The notes under the pieces were generated by a model, which searched no databases, was not told where the DNA came from, and was given only the letters and a program-made list of their open reading frames with translations. DNA of 64,000 bases, from the NCBI RefSeq assembly GCF_013409365.1, contig NZ_JACCBA010000001.1, positions 9,362,001 to 9,426,000 on the forward strand. Reading direction: 5' to 3'. Source of the stretch: Actinomadura luteofluorescens. Lineage in GTDB: Bacteria > Actinomycetota > Actinomycetes > Streptosporangiales > Streptosporangiaceae. The translations under genes and the position numbers were made by a program. Shown one piece after another: positions 44,433 to 51,198 of this stretch (position 1 is its first letter; each line of letters begins with the position of its first letter).

Positions 44433-45212
44433 GTGAACGTCCTGTGGATCTTCGCCCACCCCGAGGGCCGCTCCCTCAACGGCGCGCTGCGCGACCACGG
44501 CGCCGCCACCCTGCGCCGCGGCGGCCACCGCGTCCGCCACTCCGACCTGTACGCGATGGGCTGGAACCCCGTGGTCGGCCCCGCCGACTTCGGCCACGAC
44601 CCCGCCGACCGCCTCATCGTCGGCGCCGCGTCCGAACGCGCCCACGCCGCCGGCGCCCTGGCCCCCGACATCCGCGCCGAACACGACAAGATCGCCTGGG
44701 CGGACGCGCTGGTCGTGCAGTTCCCCCTGTGGTGGTACGGGATGCCCGCCATCCTGAAGGGCTGGTTCGACCGCGTGTTCGTCCAGGGCTTCGCGTTCGG
44801 CGTCACCGGCGGCGACGGCCGCACCCTGCGCTACGGCGACGGCGGCCTGGCCGGACGCCGCGCCCTGGTCGTCACCACCGCCGGTGCCCGCGCCTCCGGC
44901 CTGGGCCCCCGCGGCGTGCACGGCGCCGCCGAGGACCTCCTGTTCCCCCTCCTGCACGGCACGCTGTTCTACACCGGCATGGACGTCCTGCCGCCTCTGG
45001 TCATCACCGGCGCGGACCGCGCCGGCCCCGCCGACCACGCCGCGGCCGCCGCCGCCCTGGACGCGCGCCTGCACGCCCTGCCCACCGCCGACCCCATCCC
45101 GTACCGCAGCGAGCACGGCGGCGACTACACCGGCGACCTCACCCTGCGTCCCGAACTGGCCCCCGGCCGCACCGGCCCCGCCGTTCACCGCCGCCCCTGC
45201 CCGGCCCGCTAG
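44433..45212 (+). CDS. NAD(P)H dehydrogenase (quinone), flavodoxin-like fold
   Basis: The 259-residue product matches the KefF/MdaB/NQO1-like Flavodoxin_2 family: MNVLWIFAHPEGRSLNGALR, then VQFPLWWYGMPAILKGWFDR and VTTAGARASGLGPRGVHG. It reduces quinones or nitro compounds by two electrons with FAD/FMN. GTG at 44433 follows GGAAAGGAAG. The last 40 residues are Pro/Arg-rich. It is divergent from the GlxA-like regulator gene. Confidence 0.88.
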   Translation: MNVLWIFAHPEGRSLNGALRDHGAATLRRGGHRVRHSDLYAMGWNPVVGPADFGHDPADRLIVGAASERAHAAGALAPDIRAEHDKIAWADALVVQFPLWWYGMPAILKGWFDRVFVQGFAFGVTGGDGRTLRYGDGGLAGRRALVVTTAGARASGLGPRGVHGAAEDLLFPLLHGTLFYTGMDVLPPLVITGADRAGPADHAAAAAALDARLHALPTADPIPYRSEHGGDYTGDLTLRPELAPGRTGPAVHRRPCPAR

Positions 45213-45240
45213 GCGGCCGGAGGGGACGGCCCCCGGCCGC
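45213..45240 (+). terminator. Terminator hairpin of the quinone reductase gene
   Basis: GCGGCCGG (45213-45220) pairs with CCGGCCGC (45233-45240), immediately after the stop codon at 45210-45212. Confidence 0.65.
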
Positions 45241-45260
45241 GCGGGTGCCGGGTCCGCGAC

Positions 45261-45272
45261 CCTGATATCAGG
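45261..45272. promoter_or_regulatory. 12-base perfect palindrome upstream of the GHL10 gene
   Basis: CCTGATATCAGG, 80 bases before the ATG at 45353. Operator or chance; no regulator gene is adjacent. Confidence 0.3.
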
Positions 45273-45352
45273 CGAAACGGGACGGTGAGGTATCACACGG
45301 GCGTCGGCGTTTCGTGCGTGGCATCCCGGCGCGTGCGTAACAATGGGCCGCT

Positions 45353-46975
45353 ATGGCATGGCGATCCAGGACCCGGCAAGTGGCGGCGGCGTTGACGGCG
45401 GGAGCGTCGGCGGGCGCGCTCGCCGCCTGCGGCATCACCGCCTTCGGCGGCACGACCGGACGCGAGGACGGCCCCGCCCGCGACGGCGCCAGGGCCGAAT
45501 GCCCGGGCGTCCCCGCCCCCGACGGCGCCAAGGGTCGCCAGCTGCGCGGCATGTGGATCGCCAGCGTCGGCAACACCGACTGGCCCAAGGACCCCAAGGC
45601 CTCACCCGCCGACCAGCGCGAGCAGTTCACCCGCCTCCTCGACACCGCCGCCGCGATGAACATGAACGCGGTGTTCGTCCAGATCCGCCCCAACTCCGAC
45701 GCGTTCTACGACTCCCCGTACGAGCCGTGGTCGCAGTGGCTCACCGGCACCCCCGGCAAGAACCCCGGCTACGACGTCCTGGCGTTCATGCTCAAGGAGG
45801 CCCACGCCCGCAACCTGGAGTTCCACGCCTGGTTCAACCCCTACCGCGTGTCCCGCCACCACGACCTGAAGAAGCTGGCGCCCAAGAGCCCCGCCCGGCA
45901 GCATCCCGACTGGGTCCGCAAGTACGGCAAGGGCCTGTGGTACGACCCCGGCCTCCCGCAGGTCCGCGACCTCGCCACCAAGGCCGTCATGGACGTCGTC
46001 ACCAAGTACGACATCGACGCCGTCCACTTCGACGACTACTTCTACCCCTACCCCGAGGACGGCGACTTCCCCGACGACGCCGCCTTCAAGGCCTACGGCA
46101 ACGGCATGAAACGCGCCGACTGGCGCCGCCGCAACGTCGACACCCTCGTGGAGTCGCTGTCGGGCCGCATCCACGCCGCCAAACCCTGGGTCCGGTTCGG
46201 CATCAGCCCCTTCGGCGTGTGGCGCAACAAGAGCAGCGACCCCGACGGGTCGCCCACCGCCGCCCTGCAGAGCTACGACGACATCTACGCCGACACCCGC
46301 AAATGGATCAGGCAGGGGTGGCTCGACTACGTCACCCCCCAGTTGTACTGGCCCATCGGCGACGCCCGCGCCGACTACGCCGAACTCGCCCCCTGGTGGG
46401 CCCGCCAGGTCAAGGGCACCGGCGTGCAGCTCACCATCGGGCAGGCCGCCTACCGCGTCGGCGAGGACGCCACCTGGCGCAAGCCCGCCGAACTGTCGCG
46501 CCACCTCACCCTGAACGCCAAGTACCCGCAGATCAGCGGCGACGTGTACTTCAGCGCCTCCGACCTCGCCGCCAACCGCCGCGGCTTCGCCGCCCGCCTC
46601 CGCGACGACCACTACACCCGCCCCGCCGTCCCGCCCGTCCCCGCCCGCCGCGGCGGGCAGGCGCCCCCGCCCGTCCAGGGCACCACCGCCGCCCCCGCCA
46701 CCGGCAAGGACGCCAAGAACGCCAAGGGCGTGAAGGTCACCTGGCGCGCCTCGCAGGGCGCCACCTCCTACGCCGTCTACCGCGTCGAGGGCGCCAAGCC
46801 CGGCTGCGCGCCCGTCGACCCCCGCCACCTCATCGCCGACGTCCGCGGCGGCGGCATCATCGACCCCACCGCCAAGCCCGGCCGCTCCTACACCTACTCC
46901 GTCACCGCCCTGGACCGCCTCCACCACGAAAGCCGCCCCGGCCGCGGCGCAACGGCCACCGCCCCCGAGGGATAA
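45353..46975 (+). CDS. GHL10-type glycoside hydrolase lipoprotein with a C-terminal Fn3-like domain
   Basis: The 540-residue product has a lipoprotein signal: ALTAGASAGALAACG ends in a lipobox LAAC (Cys 26). Residues about 65-410 match glycosyl-hydrolase-like family 10 (DUF187): LRGMWIASVGNTDWP, MNMNAVFVQIRPNSDAFYDS, FHAWFNPYRV, DAVHFDDYFYPYP and WLDYVTPQLYWP. The acidic residues of HFDDYFYPYP sit at the barrel's active site. The last 90 residues look like a fibronectin-III-like module. Relatives act on peptidoglycan-type or other glycans at the cell surface. ATG at 45353. Confidence 0.9.
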   Translation: MAWRSRTRQVAAALTAGASAGALAACGITAFGGTTGREDGPARDGARAECPGVPAPDGAKGRQLRGMWIASVGNTDWPKDPKASPADQREQFTRLLDTAAAMNMNAVFVQIRPNSDAFYDSPYEPWSQWLTGTPGKNPGYDVLAFMLKEAHARNLEFHAWFNPYRVSRHHDLKKLAPKSPARQHPDWVRKYGKGLWYDPGLPQVRDLATKAVMDVVTKYDIDAVHFDDYFYPYPEDGDFPDDAAFKAYGNGMKRADWRRRNVDTLVESLSGRIHAAKPWVRFGISPFGVWRNKSSDPDGSPTAALQSYDDIYADTRKWIRQGWLDYVTPQLYWPIGDARADYAELAPWWARQVKGTGVQLTIGQAAYRVGEDATWRKPAELSRHLTLNAKYPQISGDVYFSASDLAANRRGFAARLRDDHYTRPAVPPVPARRGGQAPPPVQGTTAAPATGKDAKNAKGVKVTWRASQGATSYAVYRVEGAKPGCAPVDPRHLIADVRGGGIIDPTAKPGRSYTYSVTALDRLHHESRPGRGATATAPEG

Positions 46976-47032
46976 TGATCATGCTCCGTGGGGAGGAACC
47001 TGACACCTGACCACCCCCCGGAGGTATGAAGC

Positions 47033-47233
47033 ATGGCGCTGTCGATGGAGGAGCAGCGGATCCTCAGCCAGATCGAGATCCGCCTGAGAGAGGACGACCC
47101 GCGGCTGGCCCAGCGCCTCGCCCGCCTCGGCACCCCCCGCGGCCGCCGTGCCCGCACGATCGTCCTCGCAGCCGCCGCCGTCATCATCGTCCTGGCCGCG
47201 ATCGGCGCCGGGATCGCCGCCGCGATCCTCTAG
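47033..47233 (+). CDS. DUF3040 small membrane protein
   Basis: The 66-residue product has the DUF3040 core MSMEEQRILSQIEIRLREDD-like block (LSMEEQRILSQIEIRL, DDPRLAQRL), then one C-terminal membrane segment IVLAAAAVIIVLAAIGAGIA. This family is actinobacterial and of unknown function. GGAGGT lies 7 bases before the ATG. It is followed by a strong hairpin at 47316. Confidence 0.88.
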   Translation: MALSMEEQRILSQIEIRLREDDPRLAQRLARLGTPRGRRARTIVLAAAAVIIVLAAIGAGIAAAIL

Positions 47234-47315
47234 ACCCGGCCCGGCCGGCCCGGCTCCCGTCCGCTCCCGCTCCCACCCCCGCTCGTGGCAGGTCCGGCGC
47301 CGCCCCACGCCCCGA

Positions 47316-47352
47316 GGCGACCGCGGAGGCGCACGCCGTCTCCGCGGTCGCC
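47316..47352. terminator. Terminator hairpin between DUF3040 and the convergent reductase gene
   Basis: GGCGACCGCGGAG (47316-47328) pairs perfectly with CTCCGCGGTCGCC (47340-47352), 13 bp with an 11-base loop. Confidence 0.8.
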
Positions 47353-47371
47353 GCGACCCCGTCCGGCCGGA

Positions 47372-47971
47372 TCAGCGGACGCGGTCGTAGACCAGGGCCA
47401 TCTCACCCAGCTCGCCGGTCTCCCGGCGGCTGAGCGACCACCGGGTGGACGGCAGGCCGTCCTCGAACAGCCGCCCCCCGCCCCCGGCGATCTCCGGCAG
47501 CACCATCAGGTACAGCCGGTCGACGAGGTCGGCGGCCAGCAGCGGCTTGATCACGCTGGCGCTGCTGTTGACCAGGATGTCGCCCCCGCCCTCGGCCCGC
47601 AGCTCTCCGACGACGTCCGCGGCGGGCGCGTTCACCACACGGGTCCGTTCCCACGGCGCCTCCGCCAGGGTGGTGGACAGCACCACCTTCTCGGTGCCGA
47701 CCAGCCACTCCGCATACCCGCGGTCGCGCGGATCGGCGCCGGCGTCCCCGGCGACCGCCGGCCAGAAACCCATGAAGCCCTCGGCGTTGCCCCTGCCCAG
47801 CAGCGCCGTCGTAGCGCCCTCGTAGATCCGGGTGAGATGATCGCGCGCCACCTCACTCGTCACATAAGGGACGAACATTCCGAAGTCGGCGGGGCCGCCG
47901 GGCCCGTGGTAGCGGCCGTCGAGAGTGAGGGCCAGGTTCGCGGTGACCTTGCGGCCGGTAGTGCCGGTCAT
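47372..47971 (-). CDS. Dihydrofolate-reductase-like (RibD C-terminal) protein
   Basis: The 199-residue product matches the stand-alone RibD_C/DHFR-like reductases: VTANLALTLDGRYHGPGG, TALLGRGNAEGFMGFWP, then DILVNSSASVIKPLLAADLV and LMVLPEIAGGGGRLFEDG. They bind NADPH; substrates are mostly unknown. The ATG overlaps the stop of the upstream ArsR-AHSA1 gene (ATGA), so the two are cotranscribed. The pairing of such a reductase with an ArsR-AHSA1 protein is common in actinomycetes. Confidence 0.88.
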   Translation of the reverse strand: MTGTTGRKVTANLALTLDGRYHGPGGPADFGMFVPYVTSEVARDHLTRIYEGATTALLGRGNAEGFMGFWPAVAGDAGADPRDRGYAEWLVGTEKVVLSTTLAEAPWERTRVVNAPAADVVGELRAEGGGDILVNSSASVIKPLLAADLVDRLYLMVLPEIAGGGGRLFEDGLPSTRWSLSRRETGELGEMALVYDRVR

Positions 47972-48858
47972 TTCATGCTCCTTGCGTCATCGTCGTTTCC
48001 AGTGCCGTGCTCATCCGCGCCGTGCTCGCCCGCCGGCCCTGGATCCGCCGCGGCGAGGACCGCCGCGAGCCTGTCCAGGCTCTGCCCGAAGCCGATCTCG
48101 ATGCCCGCGACGAAATCCGCGGACTCGACCGTGCTGCCGGTGATCCGGACCCGGGCGTCCAGGCCGGTGCCGTCGCCCTCGGGACGCAGGCCGAGCTCGA
48201 CGTGGGCGGTGAAGGCCGCCTCCCCGTTCGGCAGCACCGGGGTGGAGCGGTAGCGCAGGCGCTCGCCCGGGCGTGCCTCCTCCACCACGCCCTCGGCGCG
48301 GCCGGCGACCGCGTCCACCCCGCCGGCGTCCTCGGCGTCGCGGTACTCCAGCAGCACCCTGCCGCCCGGGCGCGCCTCGAAGACGAGGGCCGACACCCGC
48401 AGGTCGTCCGGCGCCCACCAGTCCGCCAGCAGCGACGGCTCGGTGAGGTGCCGCCAGACCAGCCCGGGACGCCGCGGCAGCGACCGTGTGAAGGCGAACG
48501 CGCGGCCGTCGGCCCACCCCGCCTCCCGCGCGGCGAGCCGTTCCGCGCCGAGGGCGGCCCCGTAGCGGTCGAAGGTCTCGCCCGCGCCGCCGGGTCGGCC
48601 GGCGTCGTCGGCGAGGCGGCCGAGCGCCGCCGCCAGGTCGCGCAGCGGACCGGGCCGCAGCGCGTAGACGCGCCGCTGCCCGGCGCGCTGCGAGGTGACG
48701 ACGCCGGCGCGCTCCAGCGTCTGCAGGTGCTTGGTCGTCTGCGGCTGCCGCGCGCCGGCGAGCCGCGCCAGGACGCCCACCGGCCGCGGCCGCTCGGCCA
48801 GCAAATTCACGAGCCGCCACCGGACCGGATCGGCCAGCGCACTGAGGATCTCCTCCAT
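47968..48858 (-). CDS. ArsR-type HTH fused to an AHSA1/SRPBCC domain
   Basis: The 296-residue product has an N-terminal ArsR winged helix (ALADPVRWRLVNLLAERPRP, RQPQTTKHLQTLERAGVVTS) and, from about residue 120, an SRPBCC/AHSA1 domain (FTRSLPRRPGLVWRHLTEPS, DWWAPDDLRVSALVFEARPG). The HTH lacks metal-binding cysteines. It probably senses a hydrophobic ligand and autoregulates the two-gene operon. ATG at 48858 was chosen; 48870 (MLRG) is an alternative. The last 20 residues are acidic and disordered. Confidence 0.85.
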   Translation of the reverse strand: MEEILSALADPVRWRLVNLLAERPRPVGVLARLAGARQPQTTKHLQTLERAGVVTSQRAGQRRVYALRPGPLRDLAAALGRLADDAGRPGGAGETFDRYGAALGAERLAAREAGWADGRAFAFTRSLPRRPGLVWRHLTEPSLLADWWAPDDLRVSALVFEARPGGRVLLEYRDAEDAGGVDAVAGRAEGVVEEARPGERLRYRSTPVLPNGEAAFTAHVELGLRPEGDGTGLDARVRITGSTVESADFVAGIEIGFGQSLDRLAAVLAAADPGPAGEHGADEHGTGNDDDARSMK

Positions 48859-49034
48859 GCCCCGAAGCATTCCTCATGACGAATATTCTTGTCAAGGAAT
48901 ATTTGGTGCGAGGTGACGCCGACACGAACGAGGAGGCACAGGGGTGCGCGGTCAAGGAGGCACGGGCCGAAAGGGGCGAGGCCAGGGGGAGGGGAGGGCG
49001 TGCCGGGACGGCCTGCCGGGGGCGTGAACGCCAA

Positions 49035-49065
49035 AGGCCCCGGCGGGATCAACCCGCCGGGGCCT
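49035..49065. terminator. Strong hairpin, orphan terminator
   Basis: AGGCCCCGGCGGG (49035-49047) pairs perfectly with CCCGCCGGGGCCT (49053-49065); on the minus strand it is followed by TTGG. No confident gene ends nearby; it lies 6 bases after the small minus-strand frame at 49071-49190. Confidence 0.65.
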
Positions 49066-49070
49066 CGGCG

Positions 49071-49190
49071 TCAAGCCGGTGTGGTGGTCGCCTCACGGCG
49101 AAAGGCACAACGAAGCTCCAGCCCGGACCGCATGGGACCGGCGGTATTCCCCGAAGGCATCAGGTAGAGCCCGGGGGACACATGCCACAC
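49071..49190 (-). CDS. Doubtful 39-residue small protein
   Basis: A GTG-started frame (MWHVSPGLYLMPSGNTAGPM and on) ends six bases before a strong hairpin, the arrangement expected of a real small gene. GAGTGGG lies about 9 bases upstream of the GTG. There is no recognisable family and codon bias cannot be judged over such a short length. An untranslated small RNA ending at the hairpin is the alternative. Confidence 0.25.
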   Translation of the reverse strand: MWHVSPGLYLMPSGNTAGPMRSGLELRCAFRREATTTPA

Positions 49191-49246
49191 CGACGCACCC
49201 ACTCTAGCGGCTCCGCGCCAGTGCCTCCTCCACCGCCACCCCGCAC

Positions 49247-49274
49247 GTGAAGTTCACCTCACCCCGCGGTGAGG
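49247..49274. promoter_or_regulatory. Palindromes upstream of the anti-sigma-like ATPase gene
   Basis: GTGAA-G-TTCAC (49247-49257) and CCTCAC-CCCGCG-GTGAGG (49257-49274) overlap by one base. They lie about 170 bases before the GTG at 49445 and could be an operator or a leader hairpin. Confidence 0.35.
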
Positions 49275-49444
49275 GTTGCCTGCGCCCGTGCACCACCCCG
49301 CCGGAAGAAGCGTCCACGCATATGAGTCGATGCGGGGAATACGGGGAGACCGGCCGGTCACCCCGCGGGGCCCCGCACACCGACCGCACACCGATCGGCG
49401 GCCAGACCCGGTACGGACGACCGGCACAGACGAGGAGACGGGTA

Positions 49445-49954
49445 GTGCGAACCACGGGGACGGGGACCACCAGGCCTGCGGGCGGCGGAACCGGAGAAGA
49501 CGACGGCGGCGGCGCCACGGCGGTCTGGGACCTGGCCGCCGACACCCGCGCCGCGGCACGGGCCCGCGCGCTCACCCGCCGGTCGCTGCGCCGGTGGCGC
49601 GTCACCGGCACCGCCGACATCGACGACATCGTCCTTATCGTGGACGAACTGGTCACCAACGCCGTCGTGCACGGCACCGGGCCCGTCCACCTGGCCCTGC
49701 GCCTGGAGGCCACCCGGGCCGGAGTGCGCCTCACCGGCGAGATCGGCGACGCCGACCCCCGCGCACCCGGCGTCCCCGCCGGACCGCCCCCCGTCCTGGA
49801 CTGGTCCGAGGCCGGCCGCGGCCTGCTCCTGGTCGCCTCCCTGGCCACCGAGTTCGGCGCCCGGCCCGCGCCGCCCGGCAAGACCATCTGGTTCACCCGC
49901 GACCTCGACCCCCTCGACACCCCCGCCCTCACCGCCGACGCGCCCGCCAGCTGA
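49445..49954 (+). CDS. Anti-sigma-factor-like histidine-kinase-type ATPase
   Basis: The 169-residue product matches the RsbW/SpoIIAB-like HATPase_c_2 family: ARALTRRSLRRWRVTGTADI, then DIVLIVDELVTNAVVHGTGP (N box with Asn) and LDWSEAGRGLLLVASLATEF (G box). Such proteins are abundant in actinomycetes and may phosphorylate anti-anti-sigma partners; no partner is adjacent. GTG at 49445 was chosen because GAGGAGA lies 7-8 bases before it; the frame is open to 49247. Confidence 0.82.
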   Translation: MRTTGTGTTRPAGGGTGEDDGGGATAVWDLAADTRAAARARALTRRSLRRWRVTGTADIDDIVLIVDELVTNAVVHGTGPVHLALRLEATRAGVRLTGEIGDADPRAPGVPAGPPPVLDWSEAGRGLLLVASLATEFGARPAPPGKTIWFTRDLDPLDTPALTADAPAS

Positions 49955-49972
49955 CCCGACCGGGGGCCGGGG

Positions 49973-51091
49973 TCAGACCTGCAGGGGGCAGCGGTCCACC
50001 ACCCACACCTCCTCCTCCCCGGCGCCGGGCGGCAGCGGCGGCTCGTCGGTGAGCCGGTCCAGATGCCACTCGATGTGGGCCAGCGGCCCCCGCCAGCCCG
50101 CCAGCAGATCGGCCAGCGGACGCGGCGGCCCCGGCGGCCCGTAGGGGCGCGGATCGGGCAGCTCGGCCTCCCACAGCGCGTCGTCGCAGCCGGCCGCCCA
50201 GTGCGCCACCGCCTCCAGCACCTGCTGCAGGTCGCGCGCCAGATCGCCCAGCGACCGCAGCGCCATCGCGTCCTGGATCATCCGCTCCCGCGCGTCGTAG
50301 GGCAACTCCCGCCCGAACGCCGGCGGGAACGGCGGAGGACGGCCCTCCAGCACCGGCTCCTCGCCCGTCGCCGCCGACCGGATCGCGGCCGCCTGCCACC
50401 GCGTCCACTCCGCCAGATGCCCCAGCACCCCCCGCAGCGCCGCCGCGCCCGACCCGCCGCCCCGGACCTCCGCGGCCGCCTCCCGCAGCCGCGACCGCAC
50501 GAACTCCAGCCGGTCCAGCGTCCACGCCCGCGCCCGCGCCGCGGCCGCCGGGGCCCGCGGACCCGCCTCGGCCGCCGGGCGCGGCACCGGCACCCGCAGC
50601 GCCGCCAGCAGGTCGTCCAGGTCCCGCACCTCCGCGCCCCGCCCCGACAGCACCGCCGCCCCGATCCGGTCCAGCCGGAACATCCGCGGCCCGTCGCGCA
50701 TGCGGCACCACCCCACCAGGTACTCCCCGTAGGGGGCCACGACCAGGCCGTGCGCCTCCACGTCGCGGAAGCTGCGCGCCCCCGCCTGGTCGGTGTAGGC
50801 CAGCCGCACGACCCGGCGGGCGCGGACCGCCTCGGCGAGCGTGTCGTGCACCGGGCCCAGCAGCGACCCCACCTCGCCCAGCGGCTCGCGCGCGGCGGGC
50901 TCCGGCAGCGCGTAGCCGCGGCCCTTGCGGGCCCGCACCGGCAGCCCGCCGTGCGTCAGCAGCTCCAGGTCGCGGCGCACGGTCCGCCCGCTGACCCCCA
51001 GCCGCGCCGCCAGCACCGCCGCGTCCAGCGGCTCGGGCGAGGCCGCCCGCAACTCCGCGACGAGCGCCAGCAGCCGATCCACGCGGTCCAC
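49973..51091 (-). CDS. HTH-WYL regulator fused to a DinB-like four-helix domain
   Basis: The 372-residue protein has an N-terminal DeoR-like winged helix (AAVLAARLGVSGRTVRRDLE), then a WYL domain (VRLAYTDQAGARSFRDVEAH, APYGEYLVGWCRMRDGPRMF). From about residue 195 a helical region carries LRGVLGHLAEWTRWQAAAIR and ends with HIEWHLDRLTDEPP, the spaced His pattern of DinB/mycothiol-transferase-like bundles. The fusion suggests a regulator whose sensor or enzyme part binds metal or a thiol. There is no evidence of a frameshift between the domains. It lies 108 bases downstream of the big AAA-like gene on the same strand. Confidence 0.82.
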   Translation of the reverse strand: MDRVDRLLALVAELRAASPEPLDAAVLAARLGVSGRTVRRDLELLTHGGLPVRARKGRGYALPEPAAREPLGEVGSLLGPVHDTLAEAVRARRVVRLAYTDQAGARSFRDVEAHGLVVAPYGEYLVGWCRMRDGPRMFRLDRIGAAVLSGRGAEVRDLDDLLAALRVPVPRPAAEAGPRAPAAAARARAWTLDRLEFVRSRLREAAAEVRGGGSGAAALRGVLGHLAEWTRWQAAAIRSAATGEEPVLEGRPPPFPPAFGRELPYDARERMIQDAMALRSLGDLARDLQQVLEAVAHWAAGCDDALWEAELPDPRPYGPPGPPRPLADLLAGWRGPLAHIEWHLDRLTDEPPLPPGAGEEEVWVVDRCPLQV

Positions 51092-51198
51092 GCACCCATC
51101 GTGACCCCGCCCGCGAGCGATTCACCCACCCGCAGGGGCTTAAAACCCTTACCGGCGCGGGGTTTCGGCCCCGCGCCGGGCGCGGGGCCGGCGCGGGG

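Larger units (their letters stand above)
48859..49444. other. Intergenic stretch with hairpins and one doubtful small frame
   Basis: About 585 bases with no confident gene. It contains the promoter of the ArsR-AHSA1 operon (CTTGACAAGAATATTCGTCATGAGG read on the minus strand is A/T-rich near 48870-48900), a 13-bp perfect hairpin (49035-49065), a possible 39-codon minus-strand frame (49071-49190), and small palindromes at 49247-49274 before the anti-sigma-like gene. Confidence 0.5.

Noticed and set aside
49035..49065. Terminator of a tRNA gene
   Set aside because: The hairpin resembles those after tRNA genes, but I could find no cloverleaf or CCA end within 200 bases on either strand.
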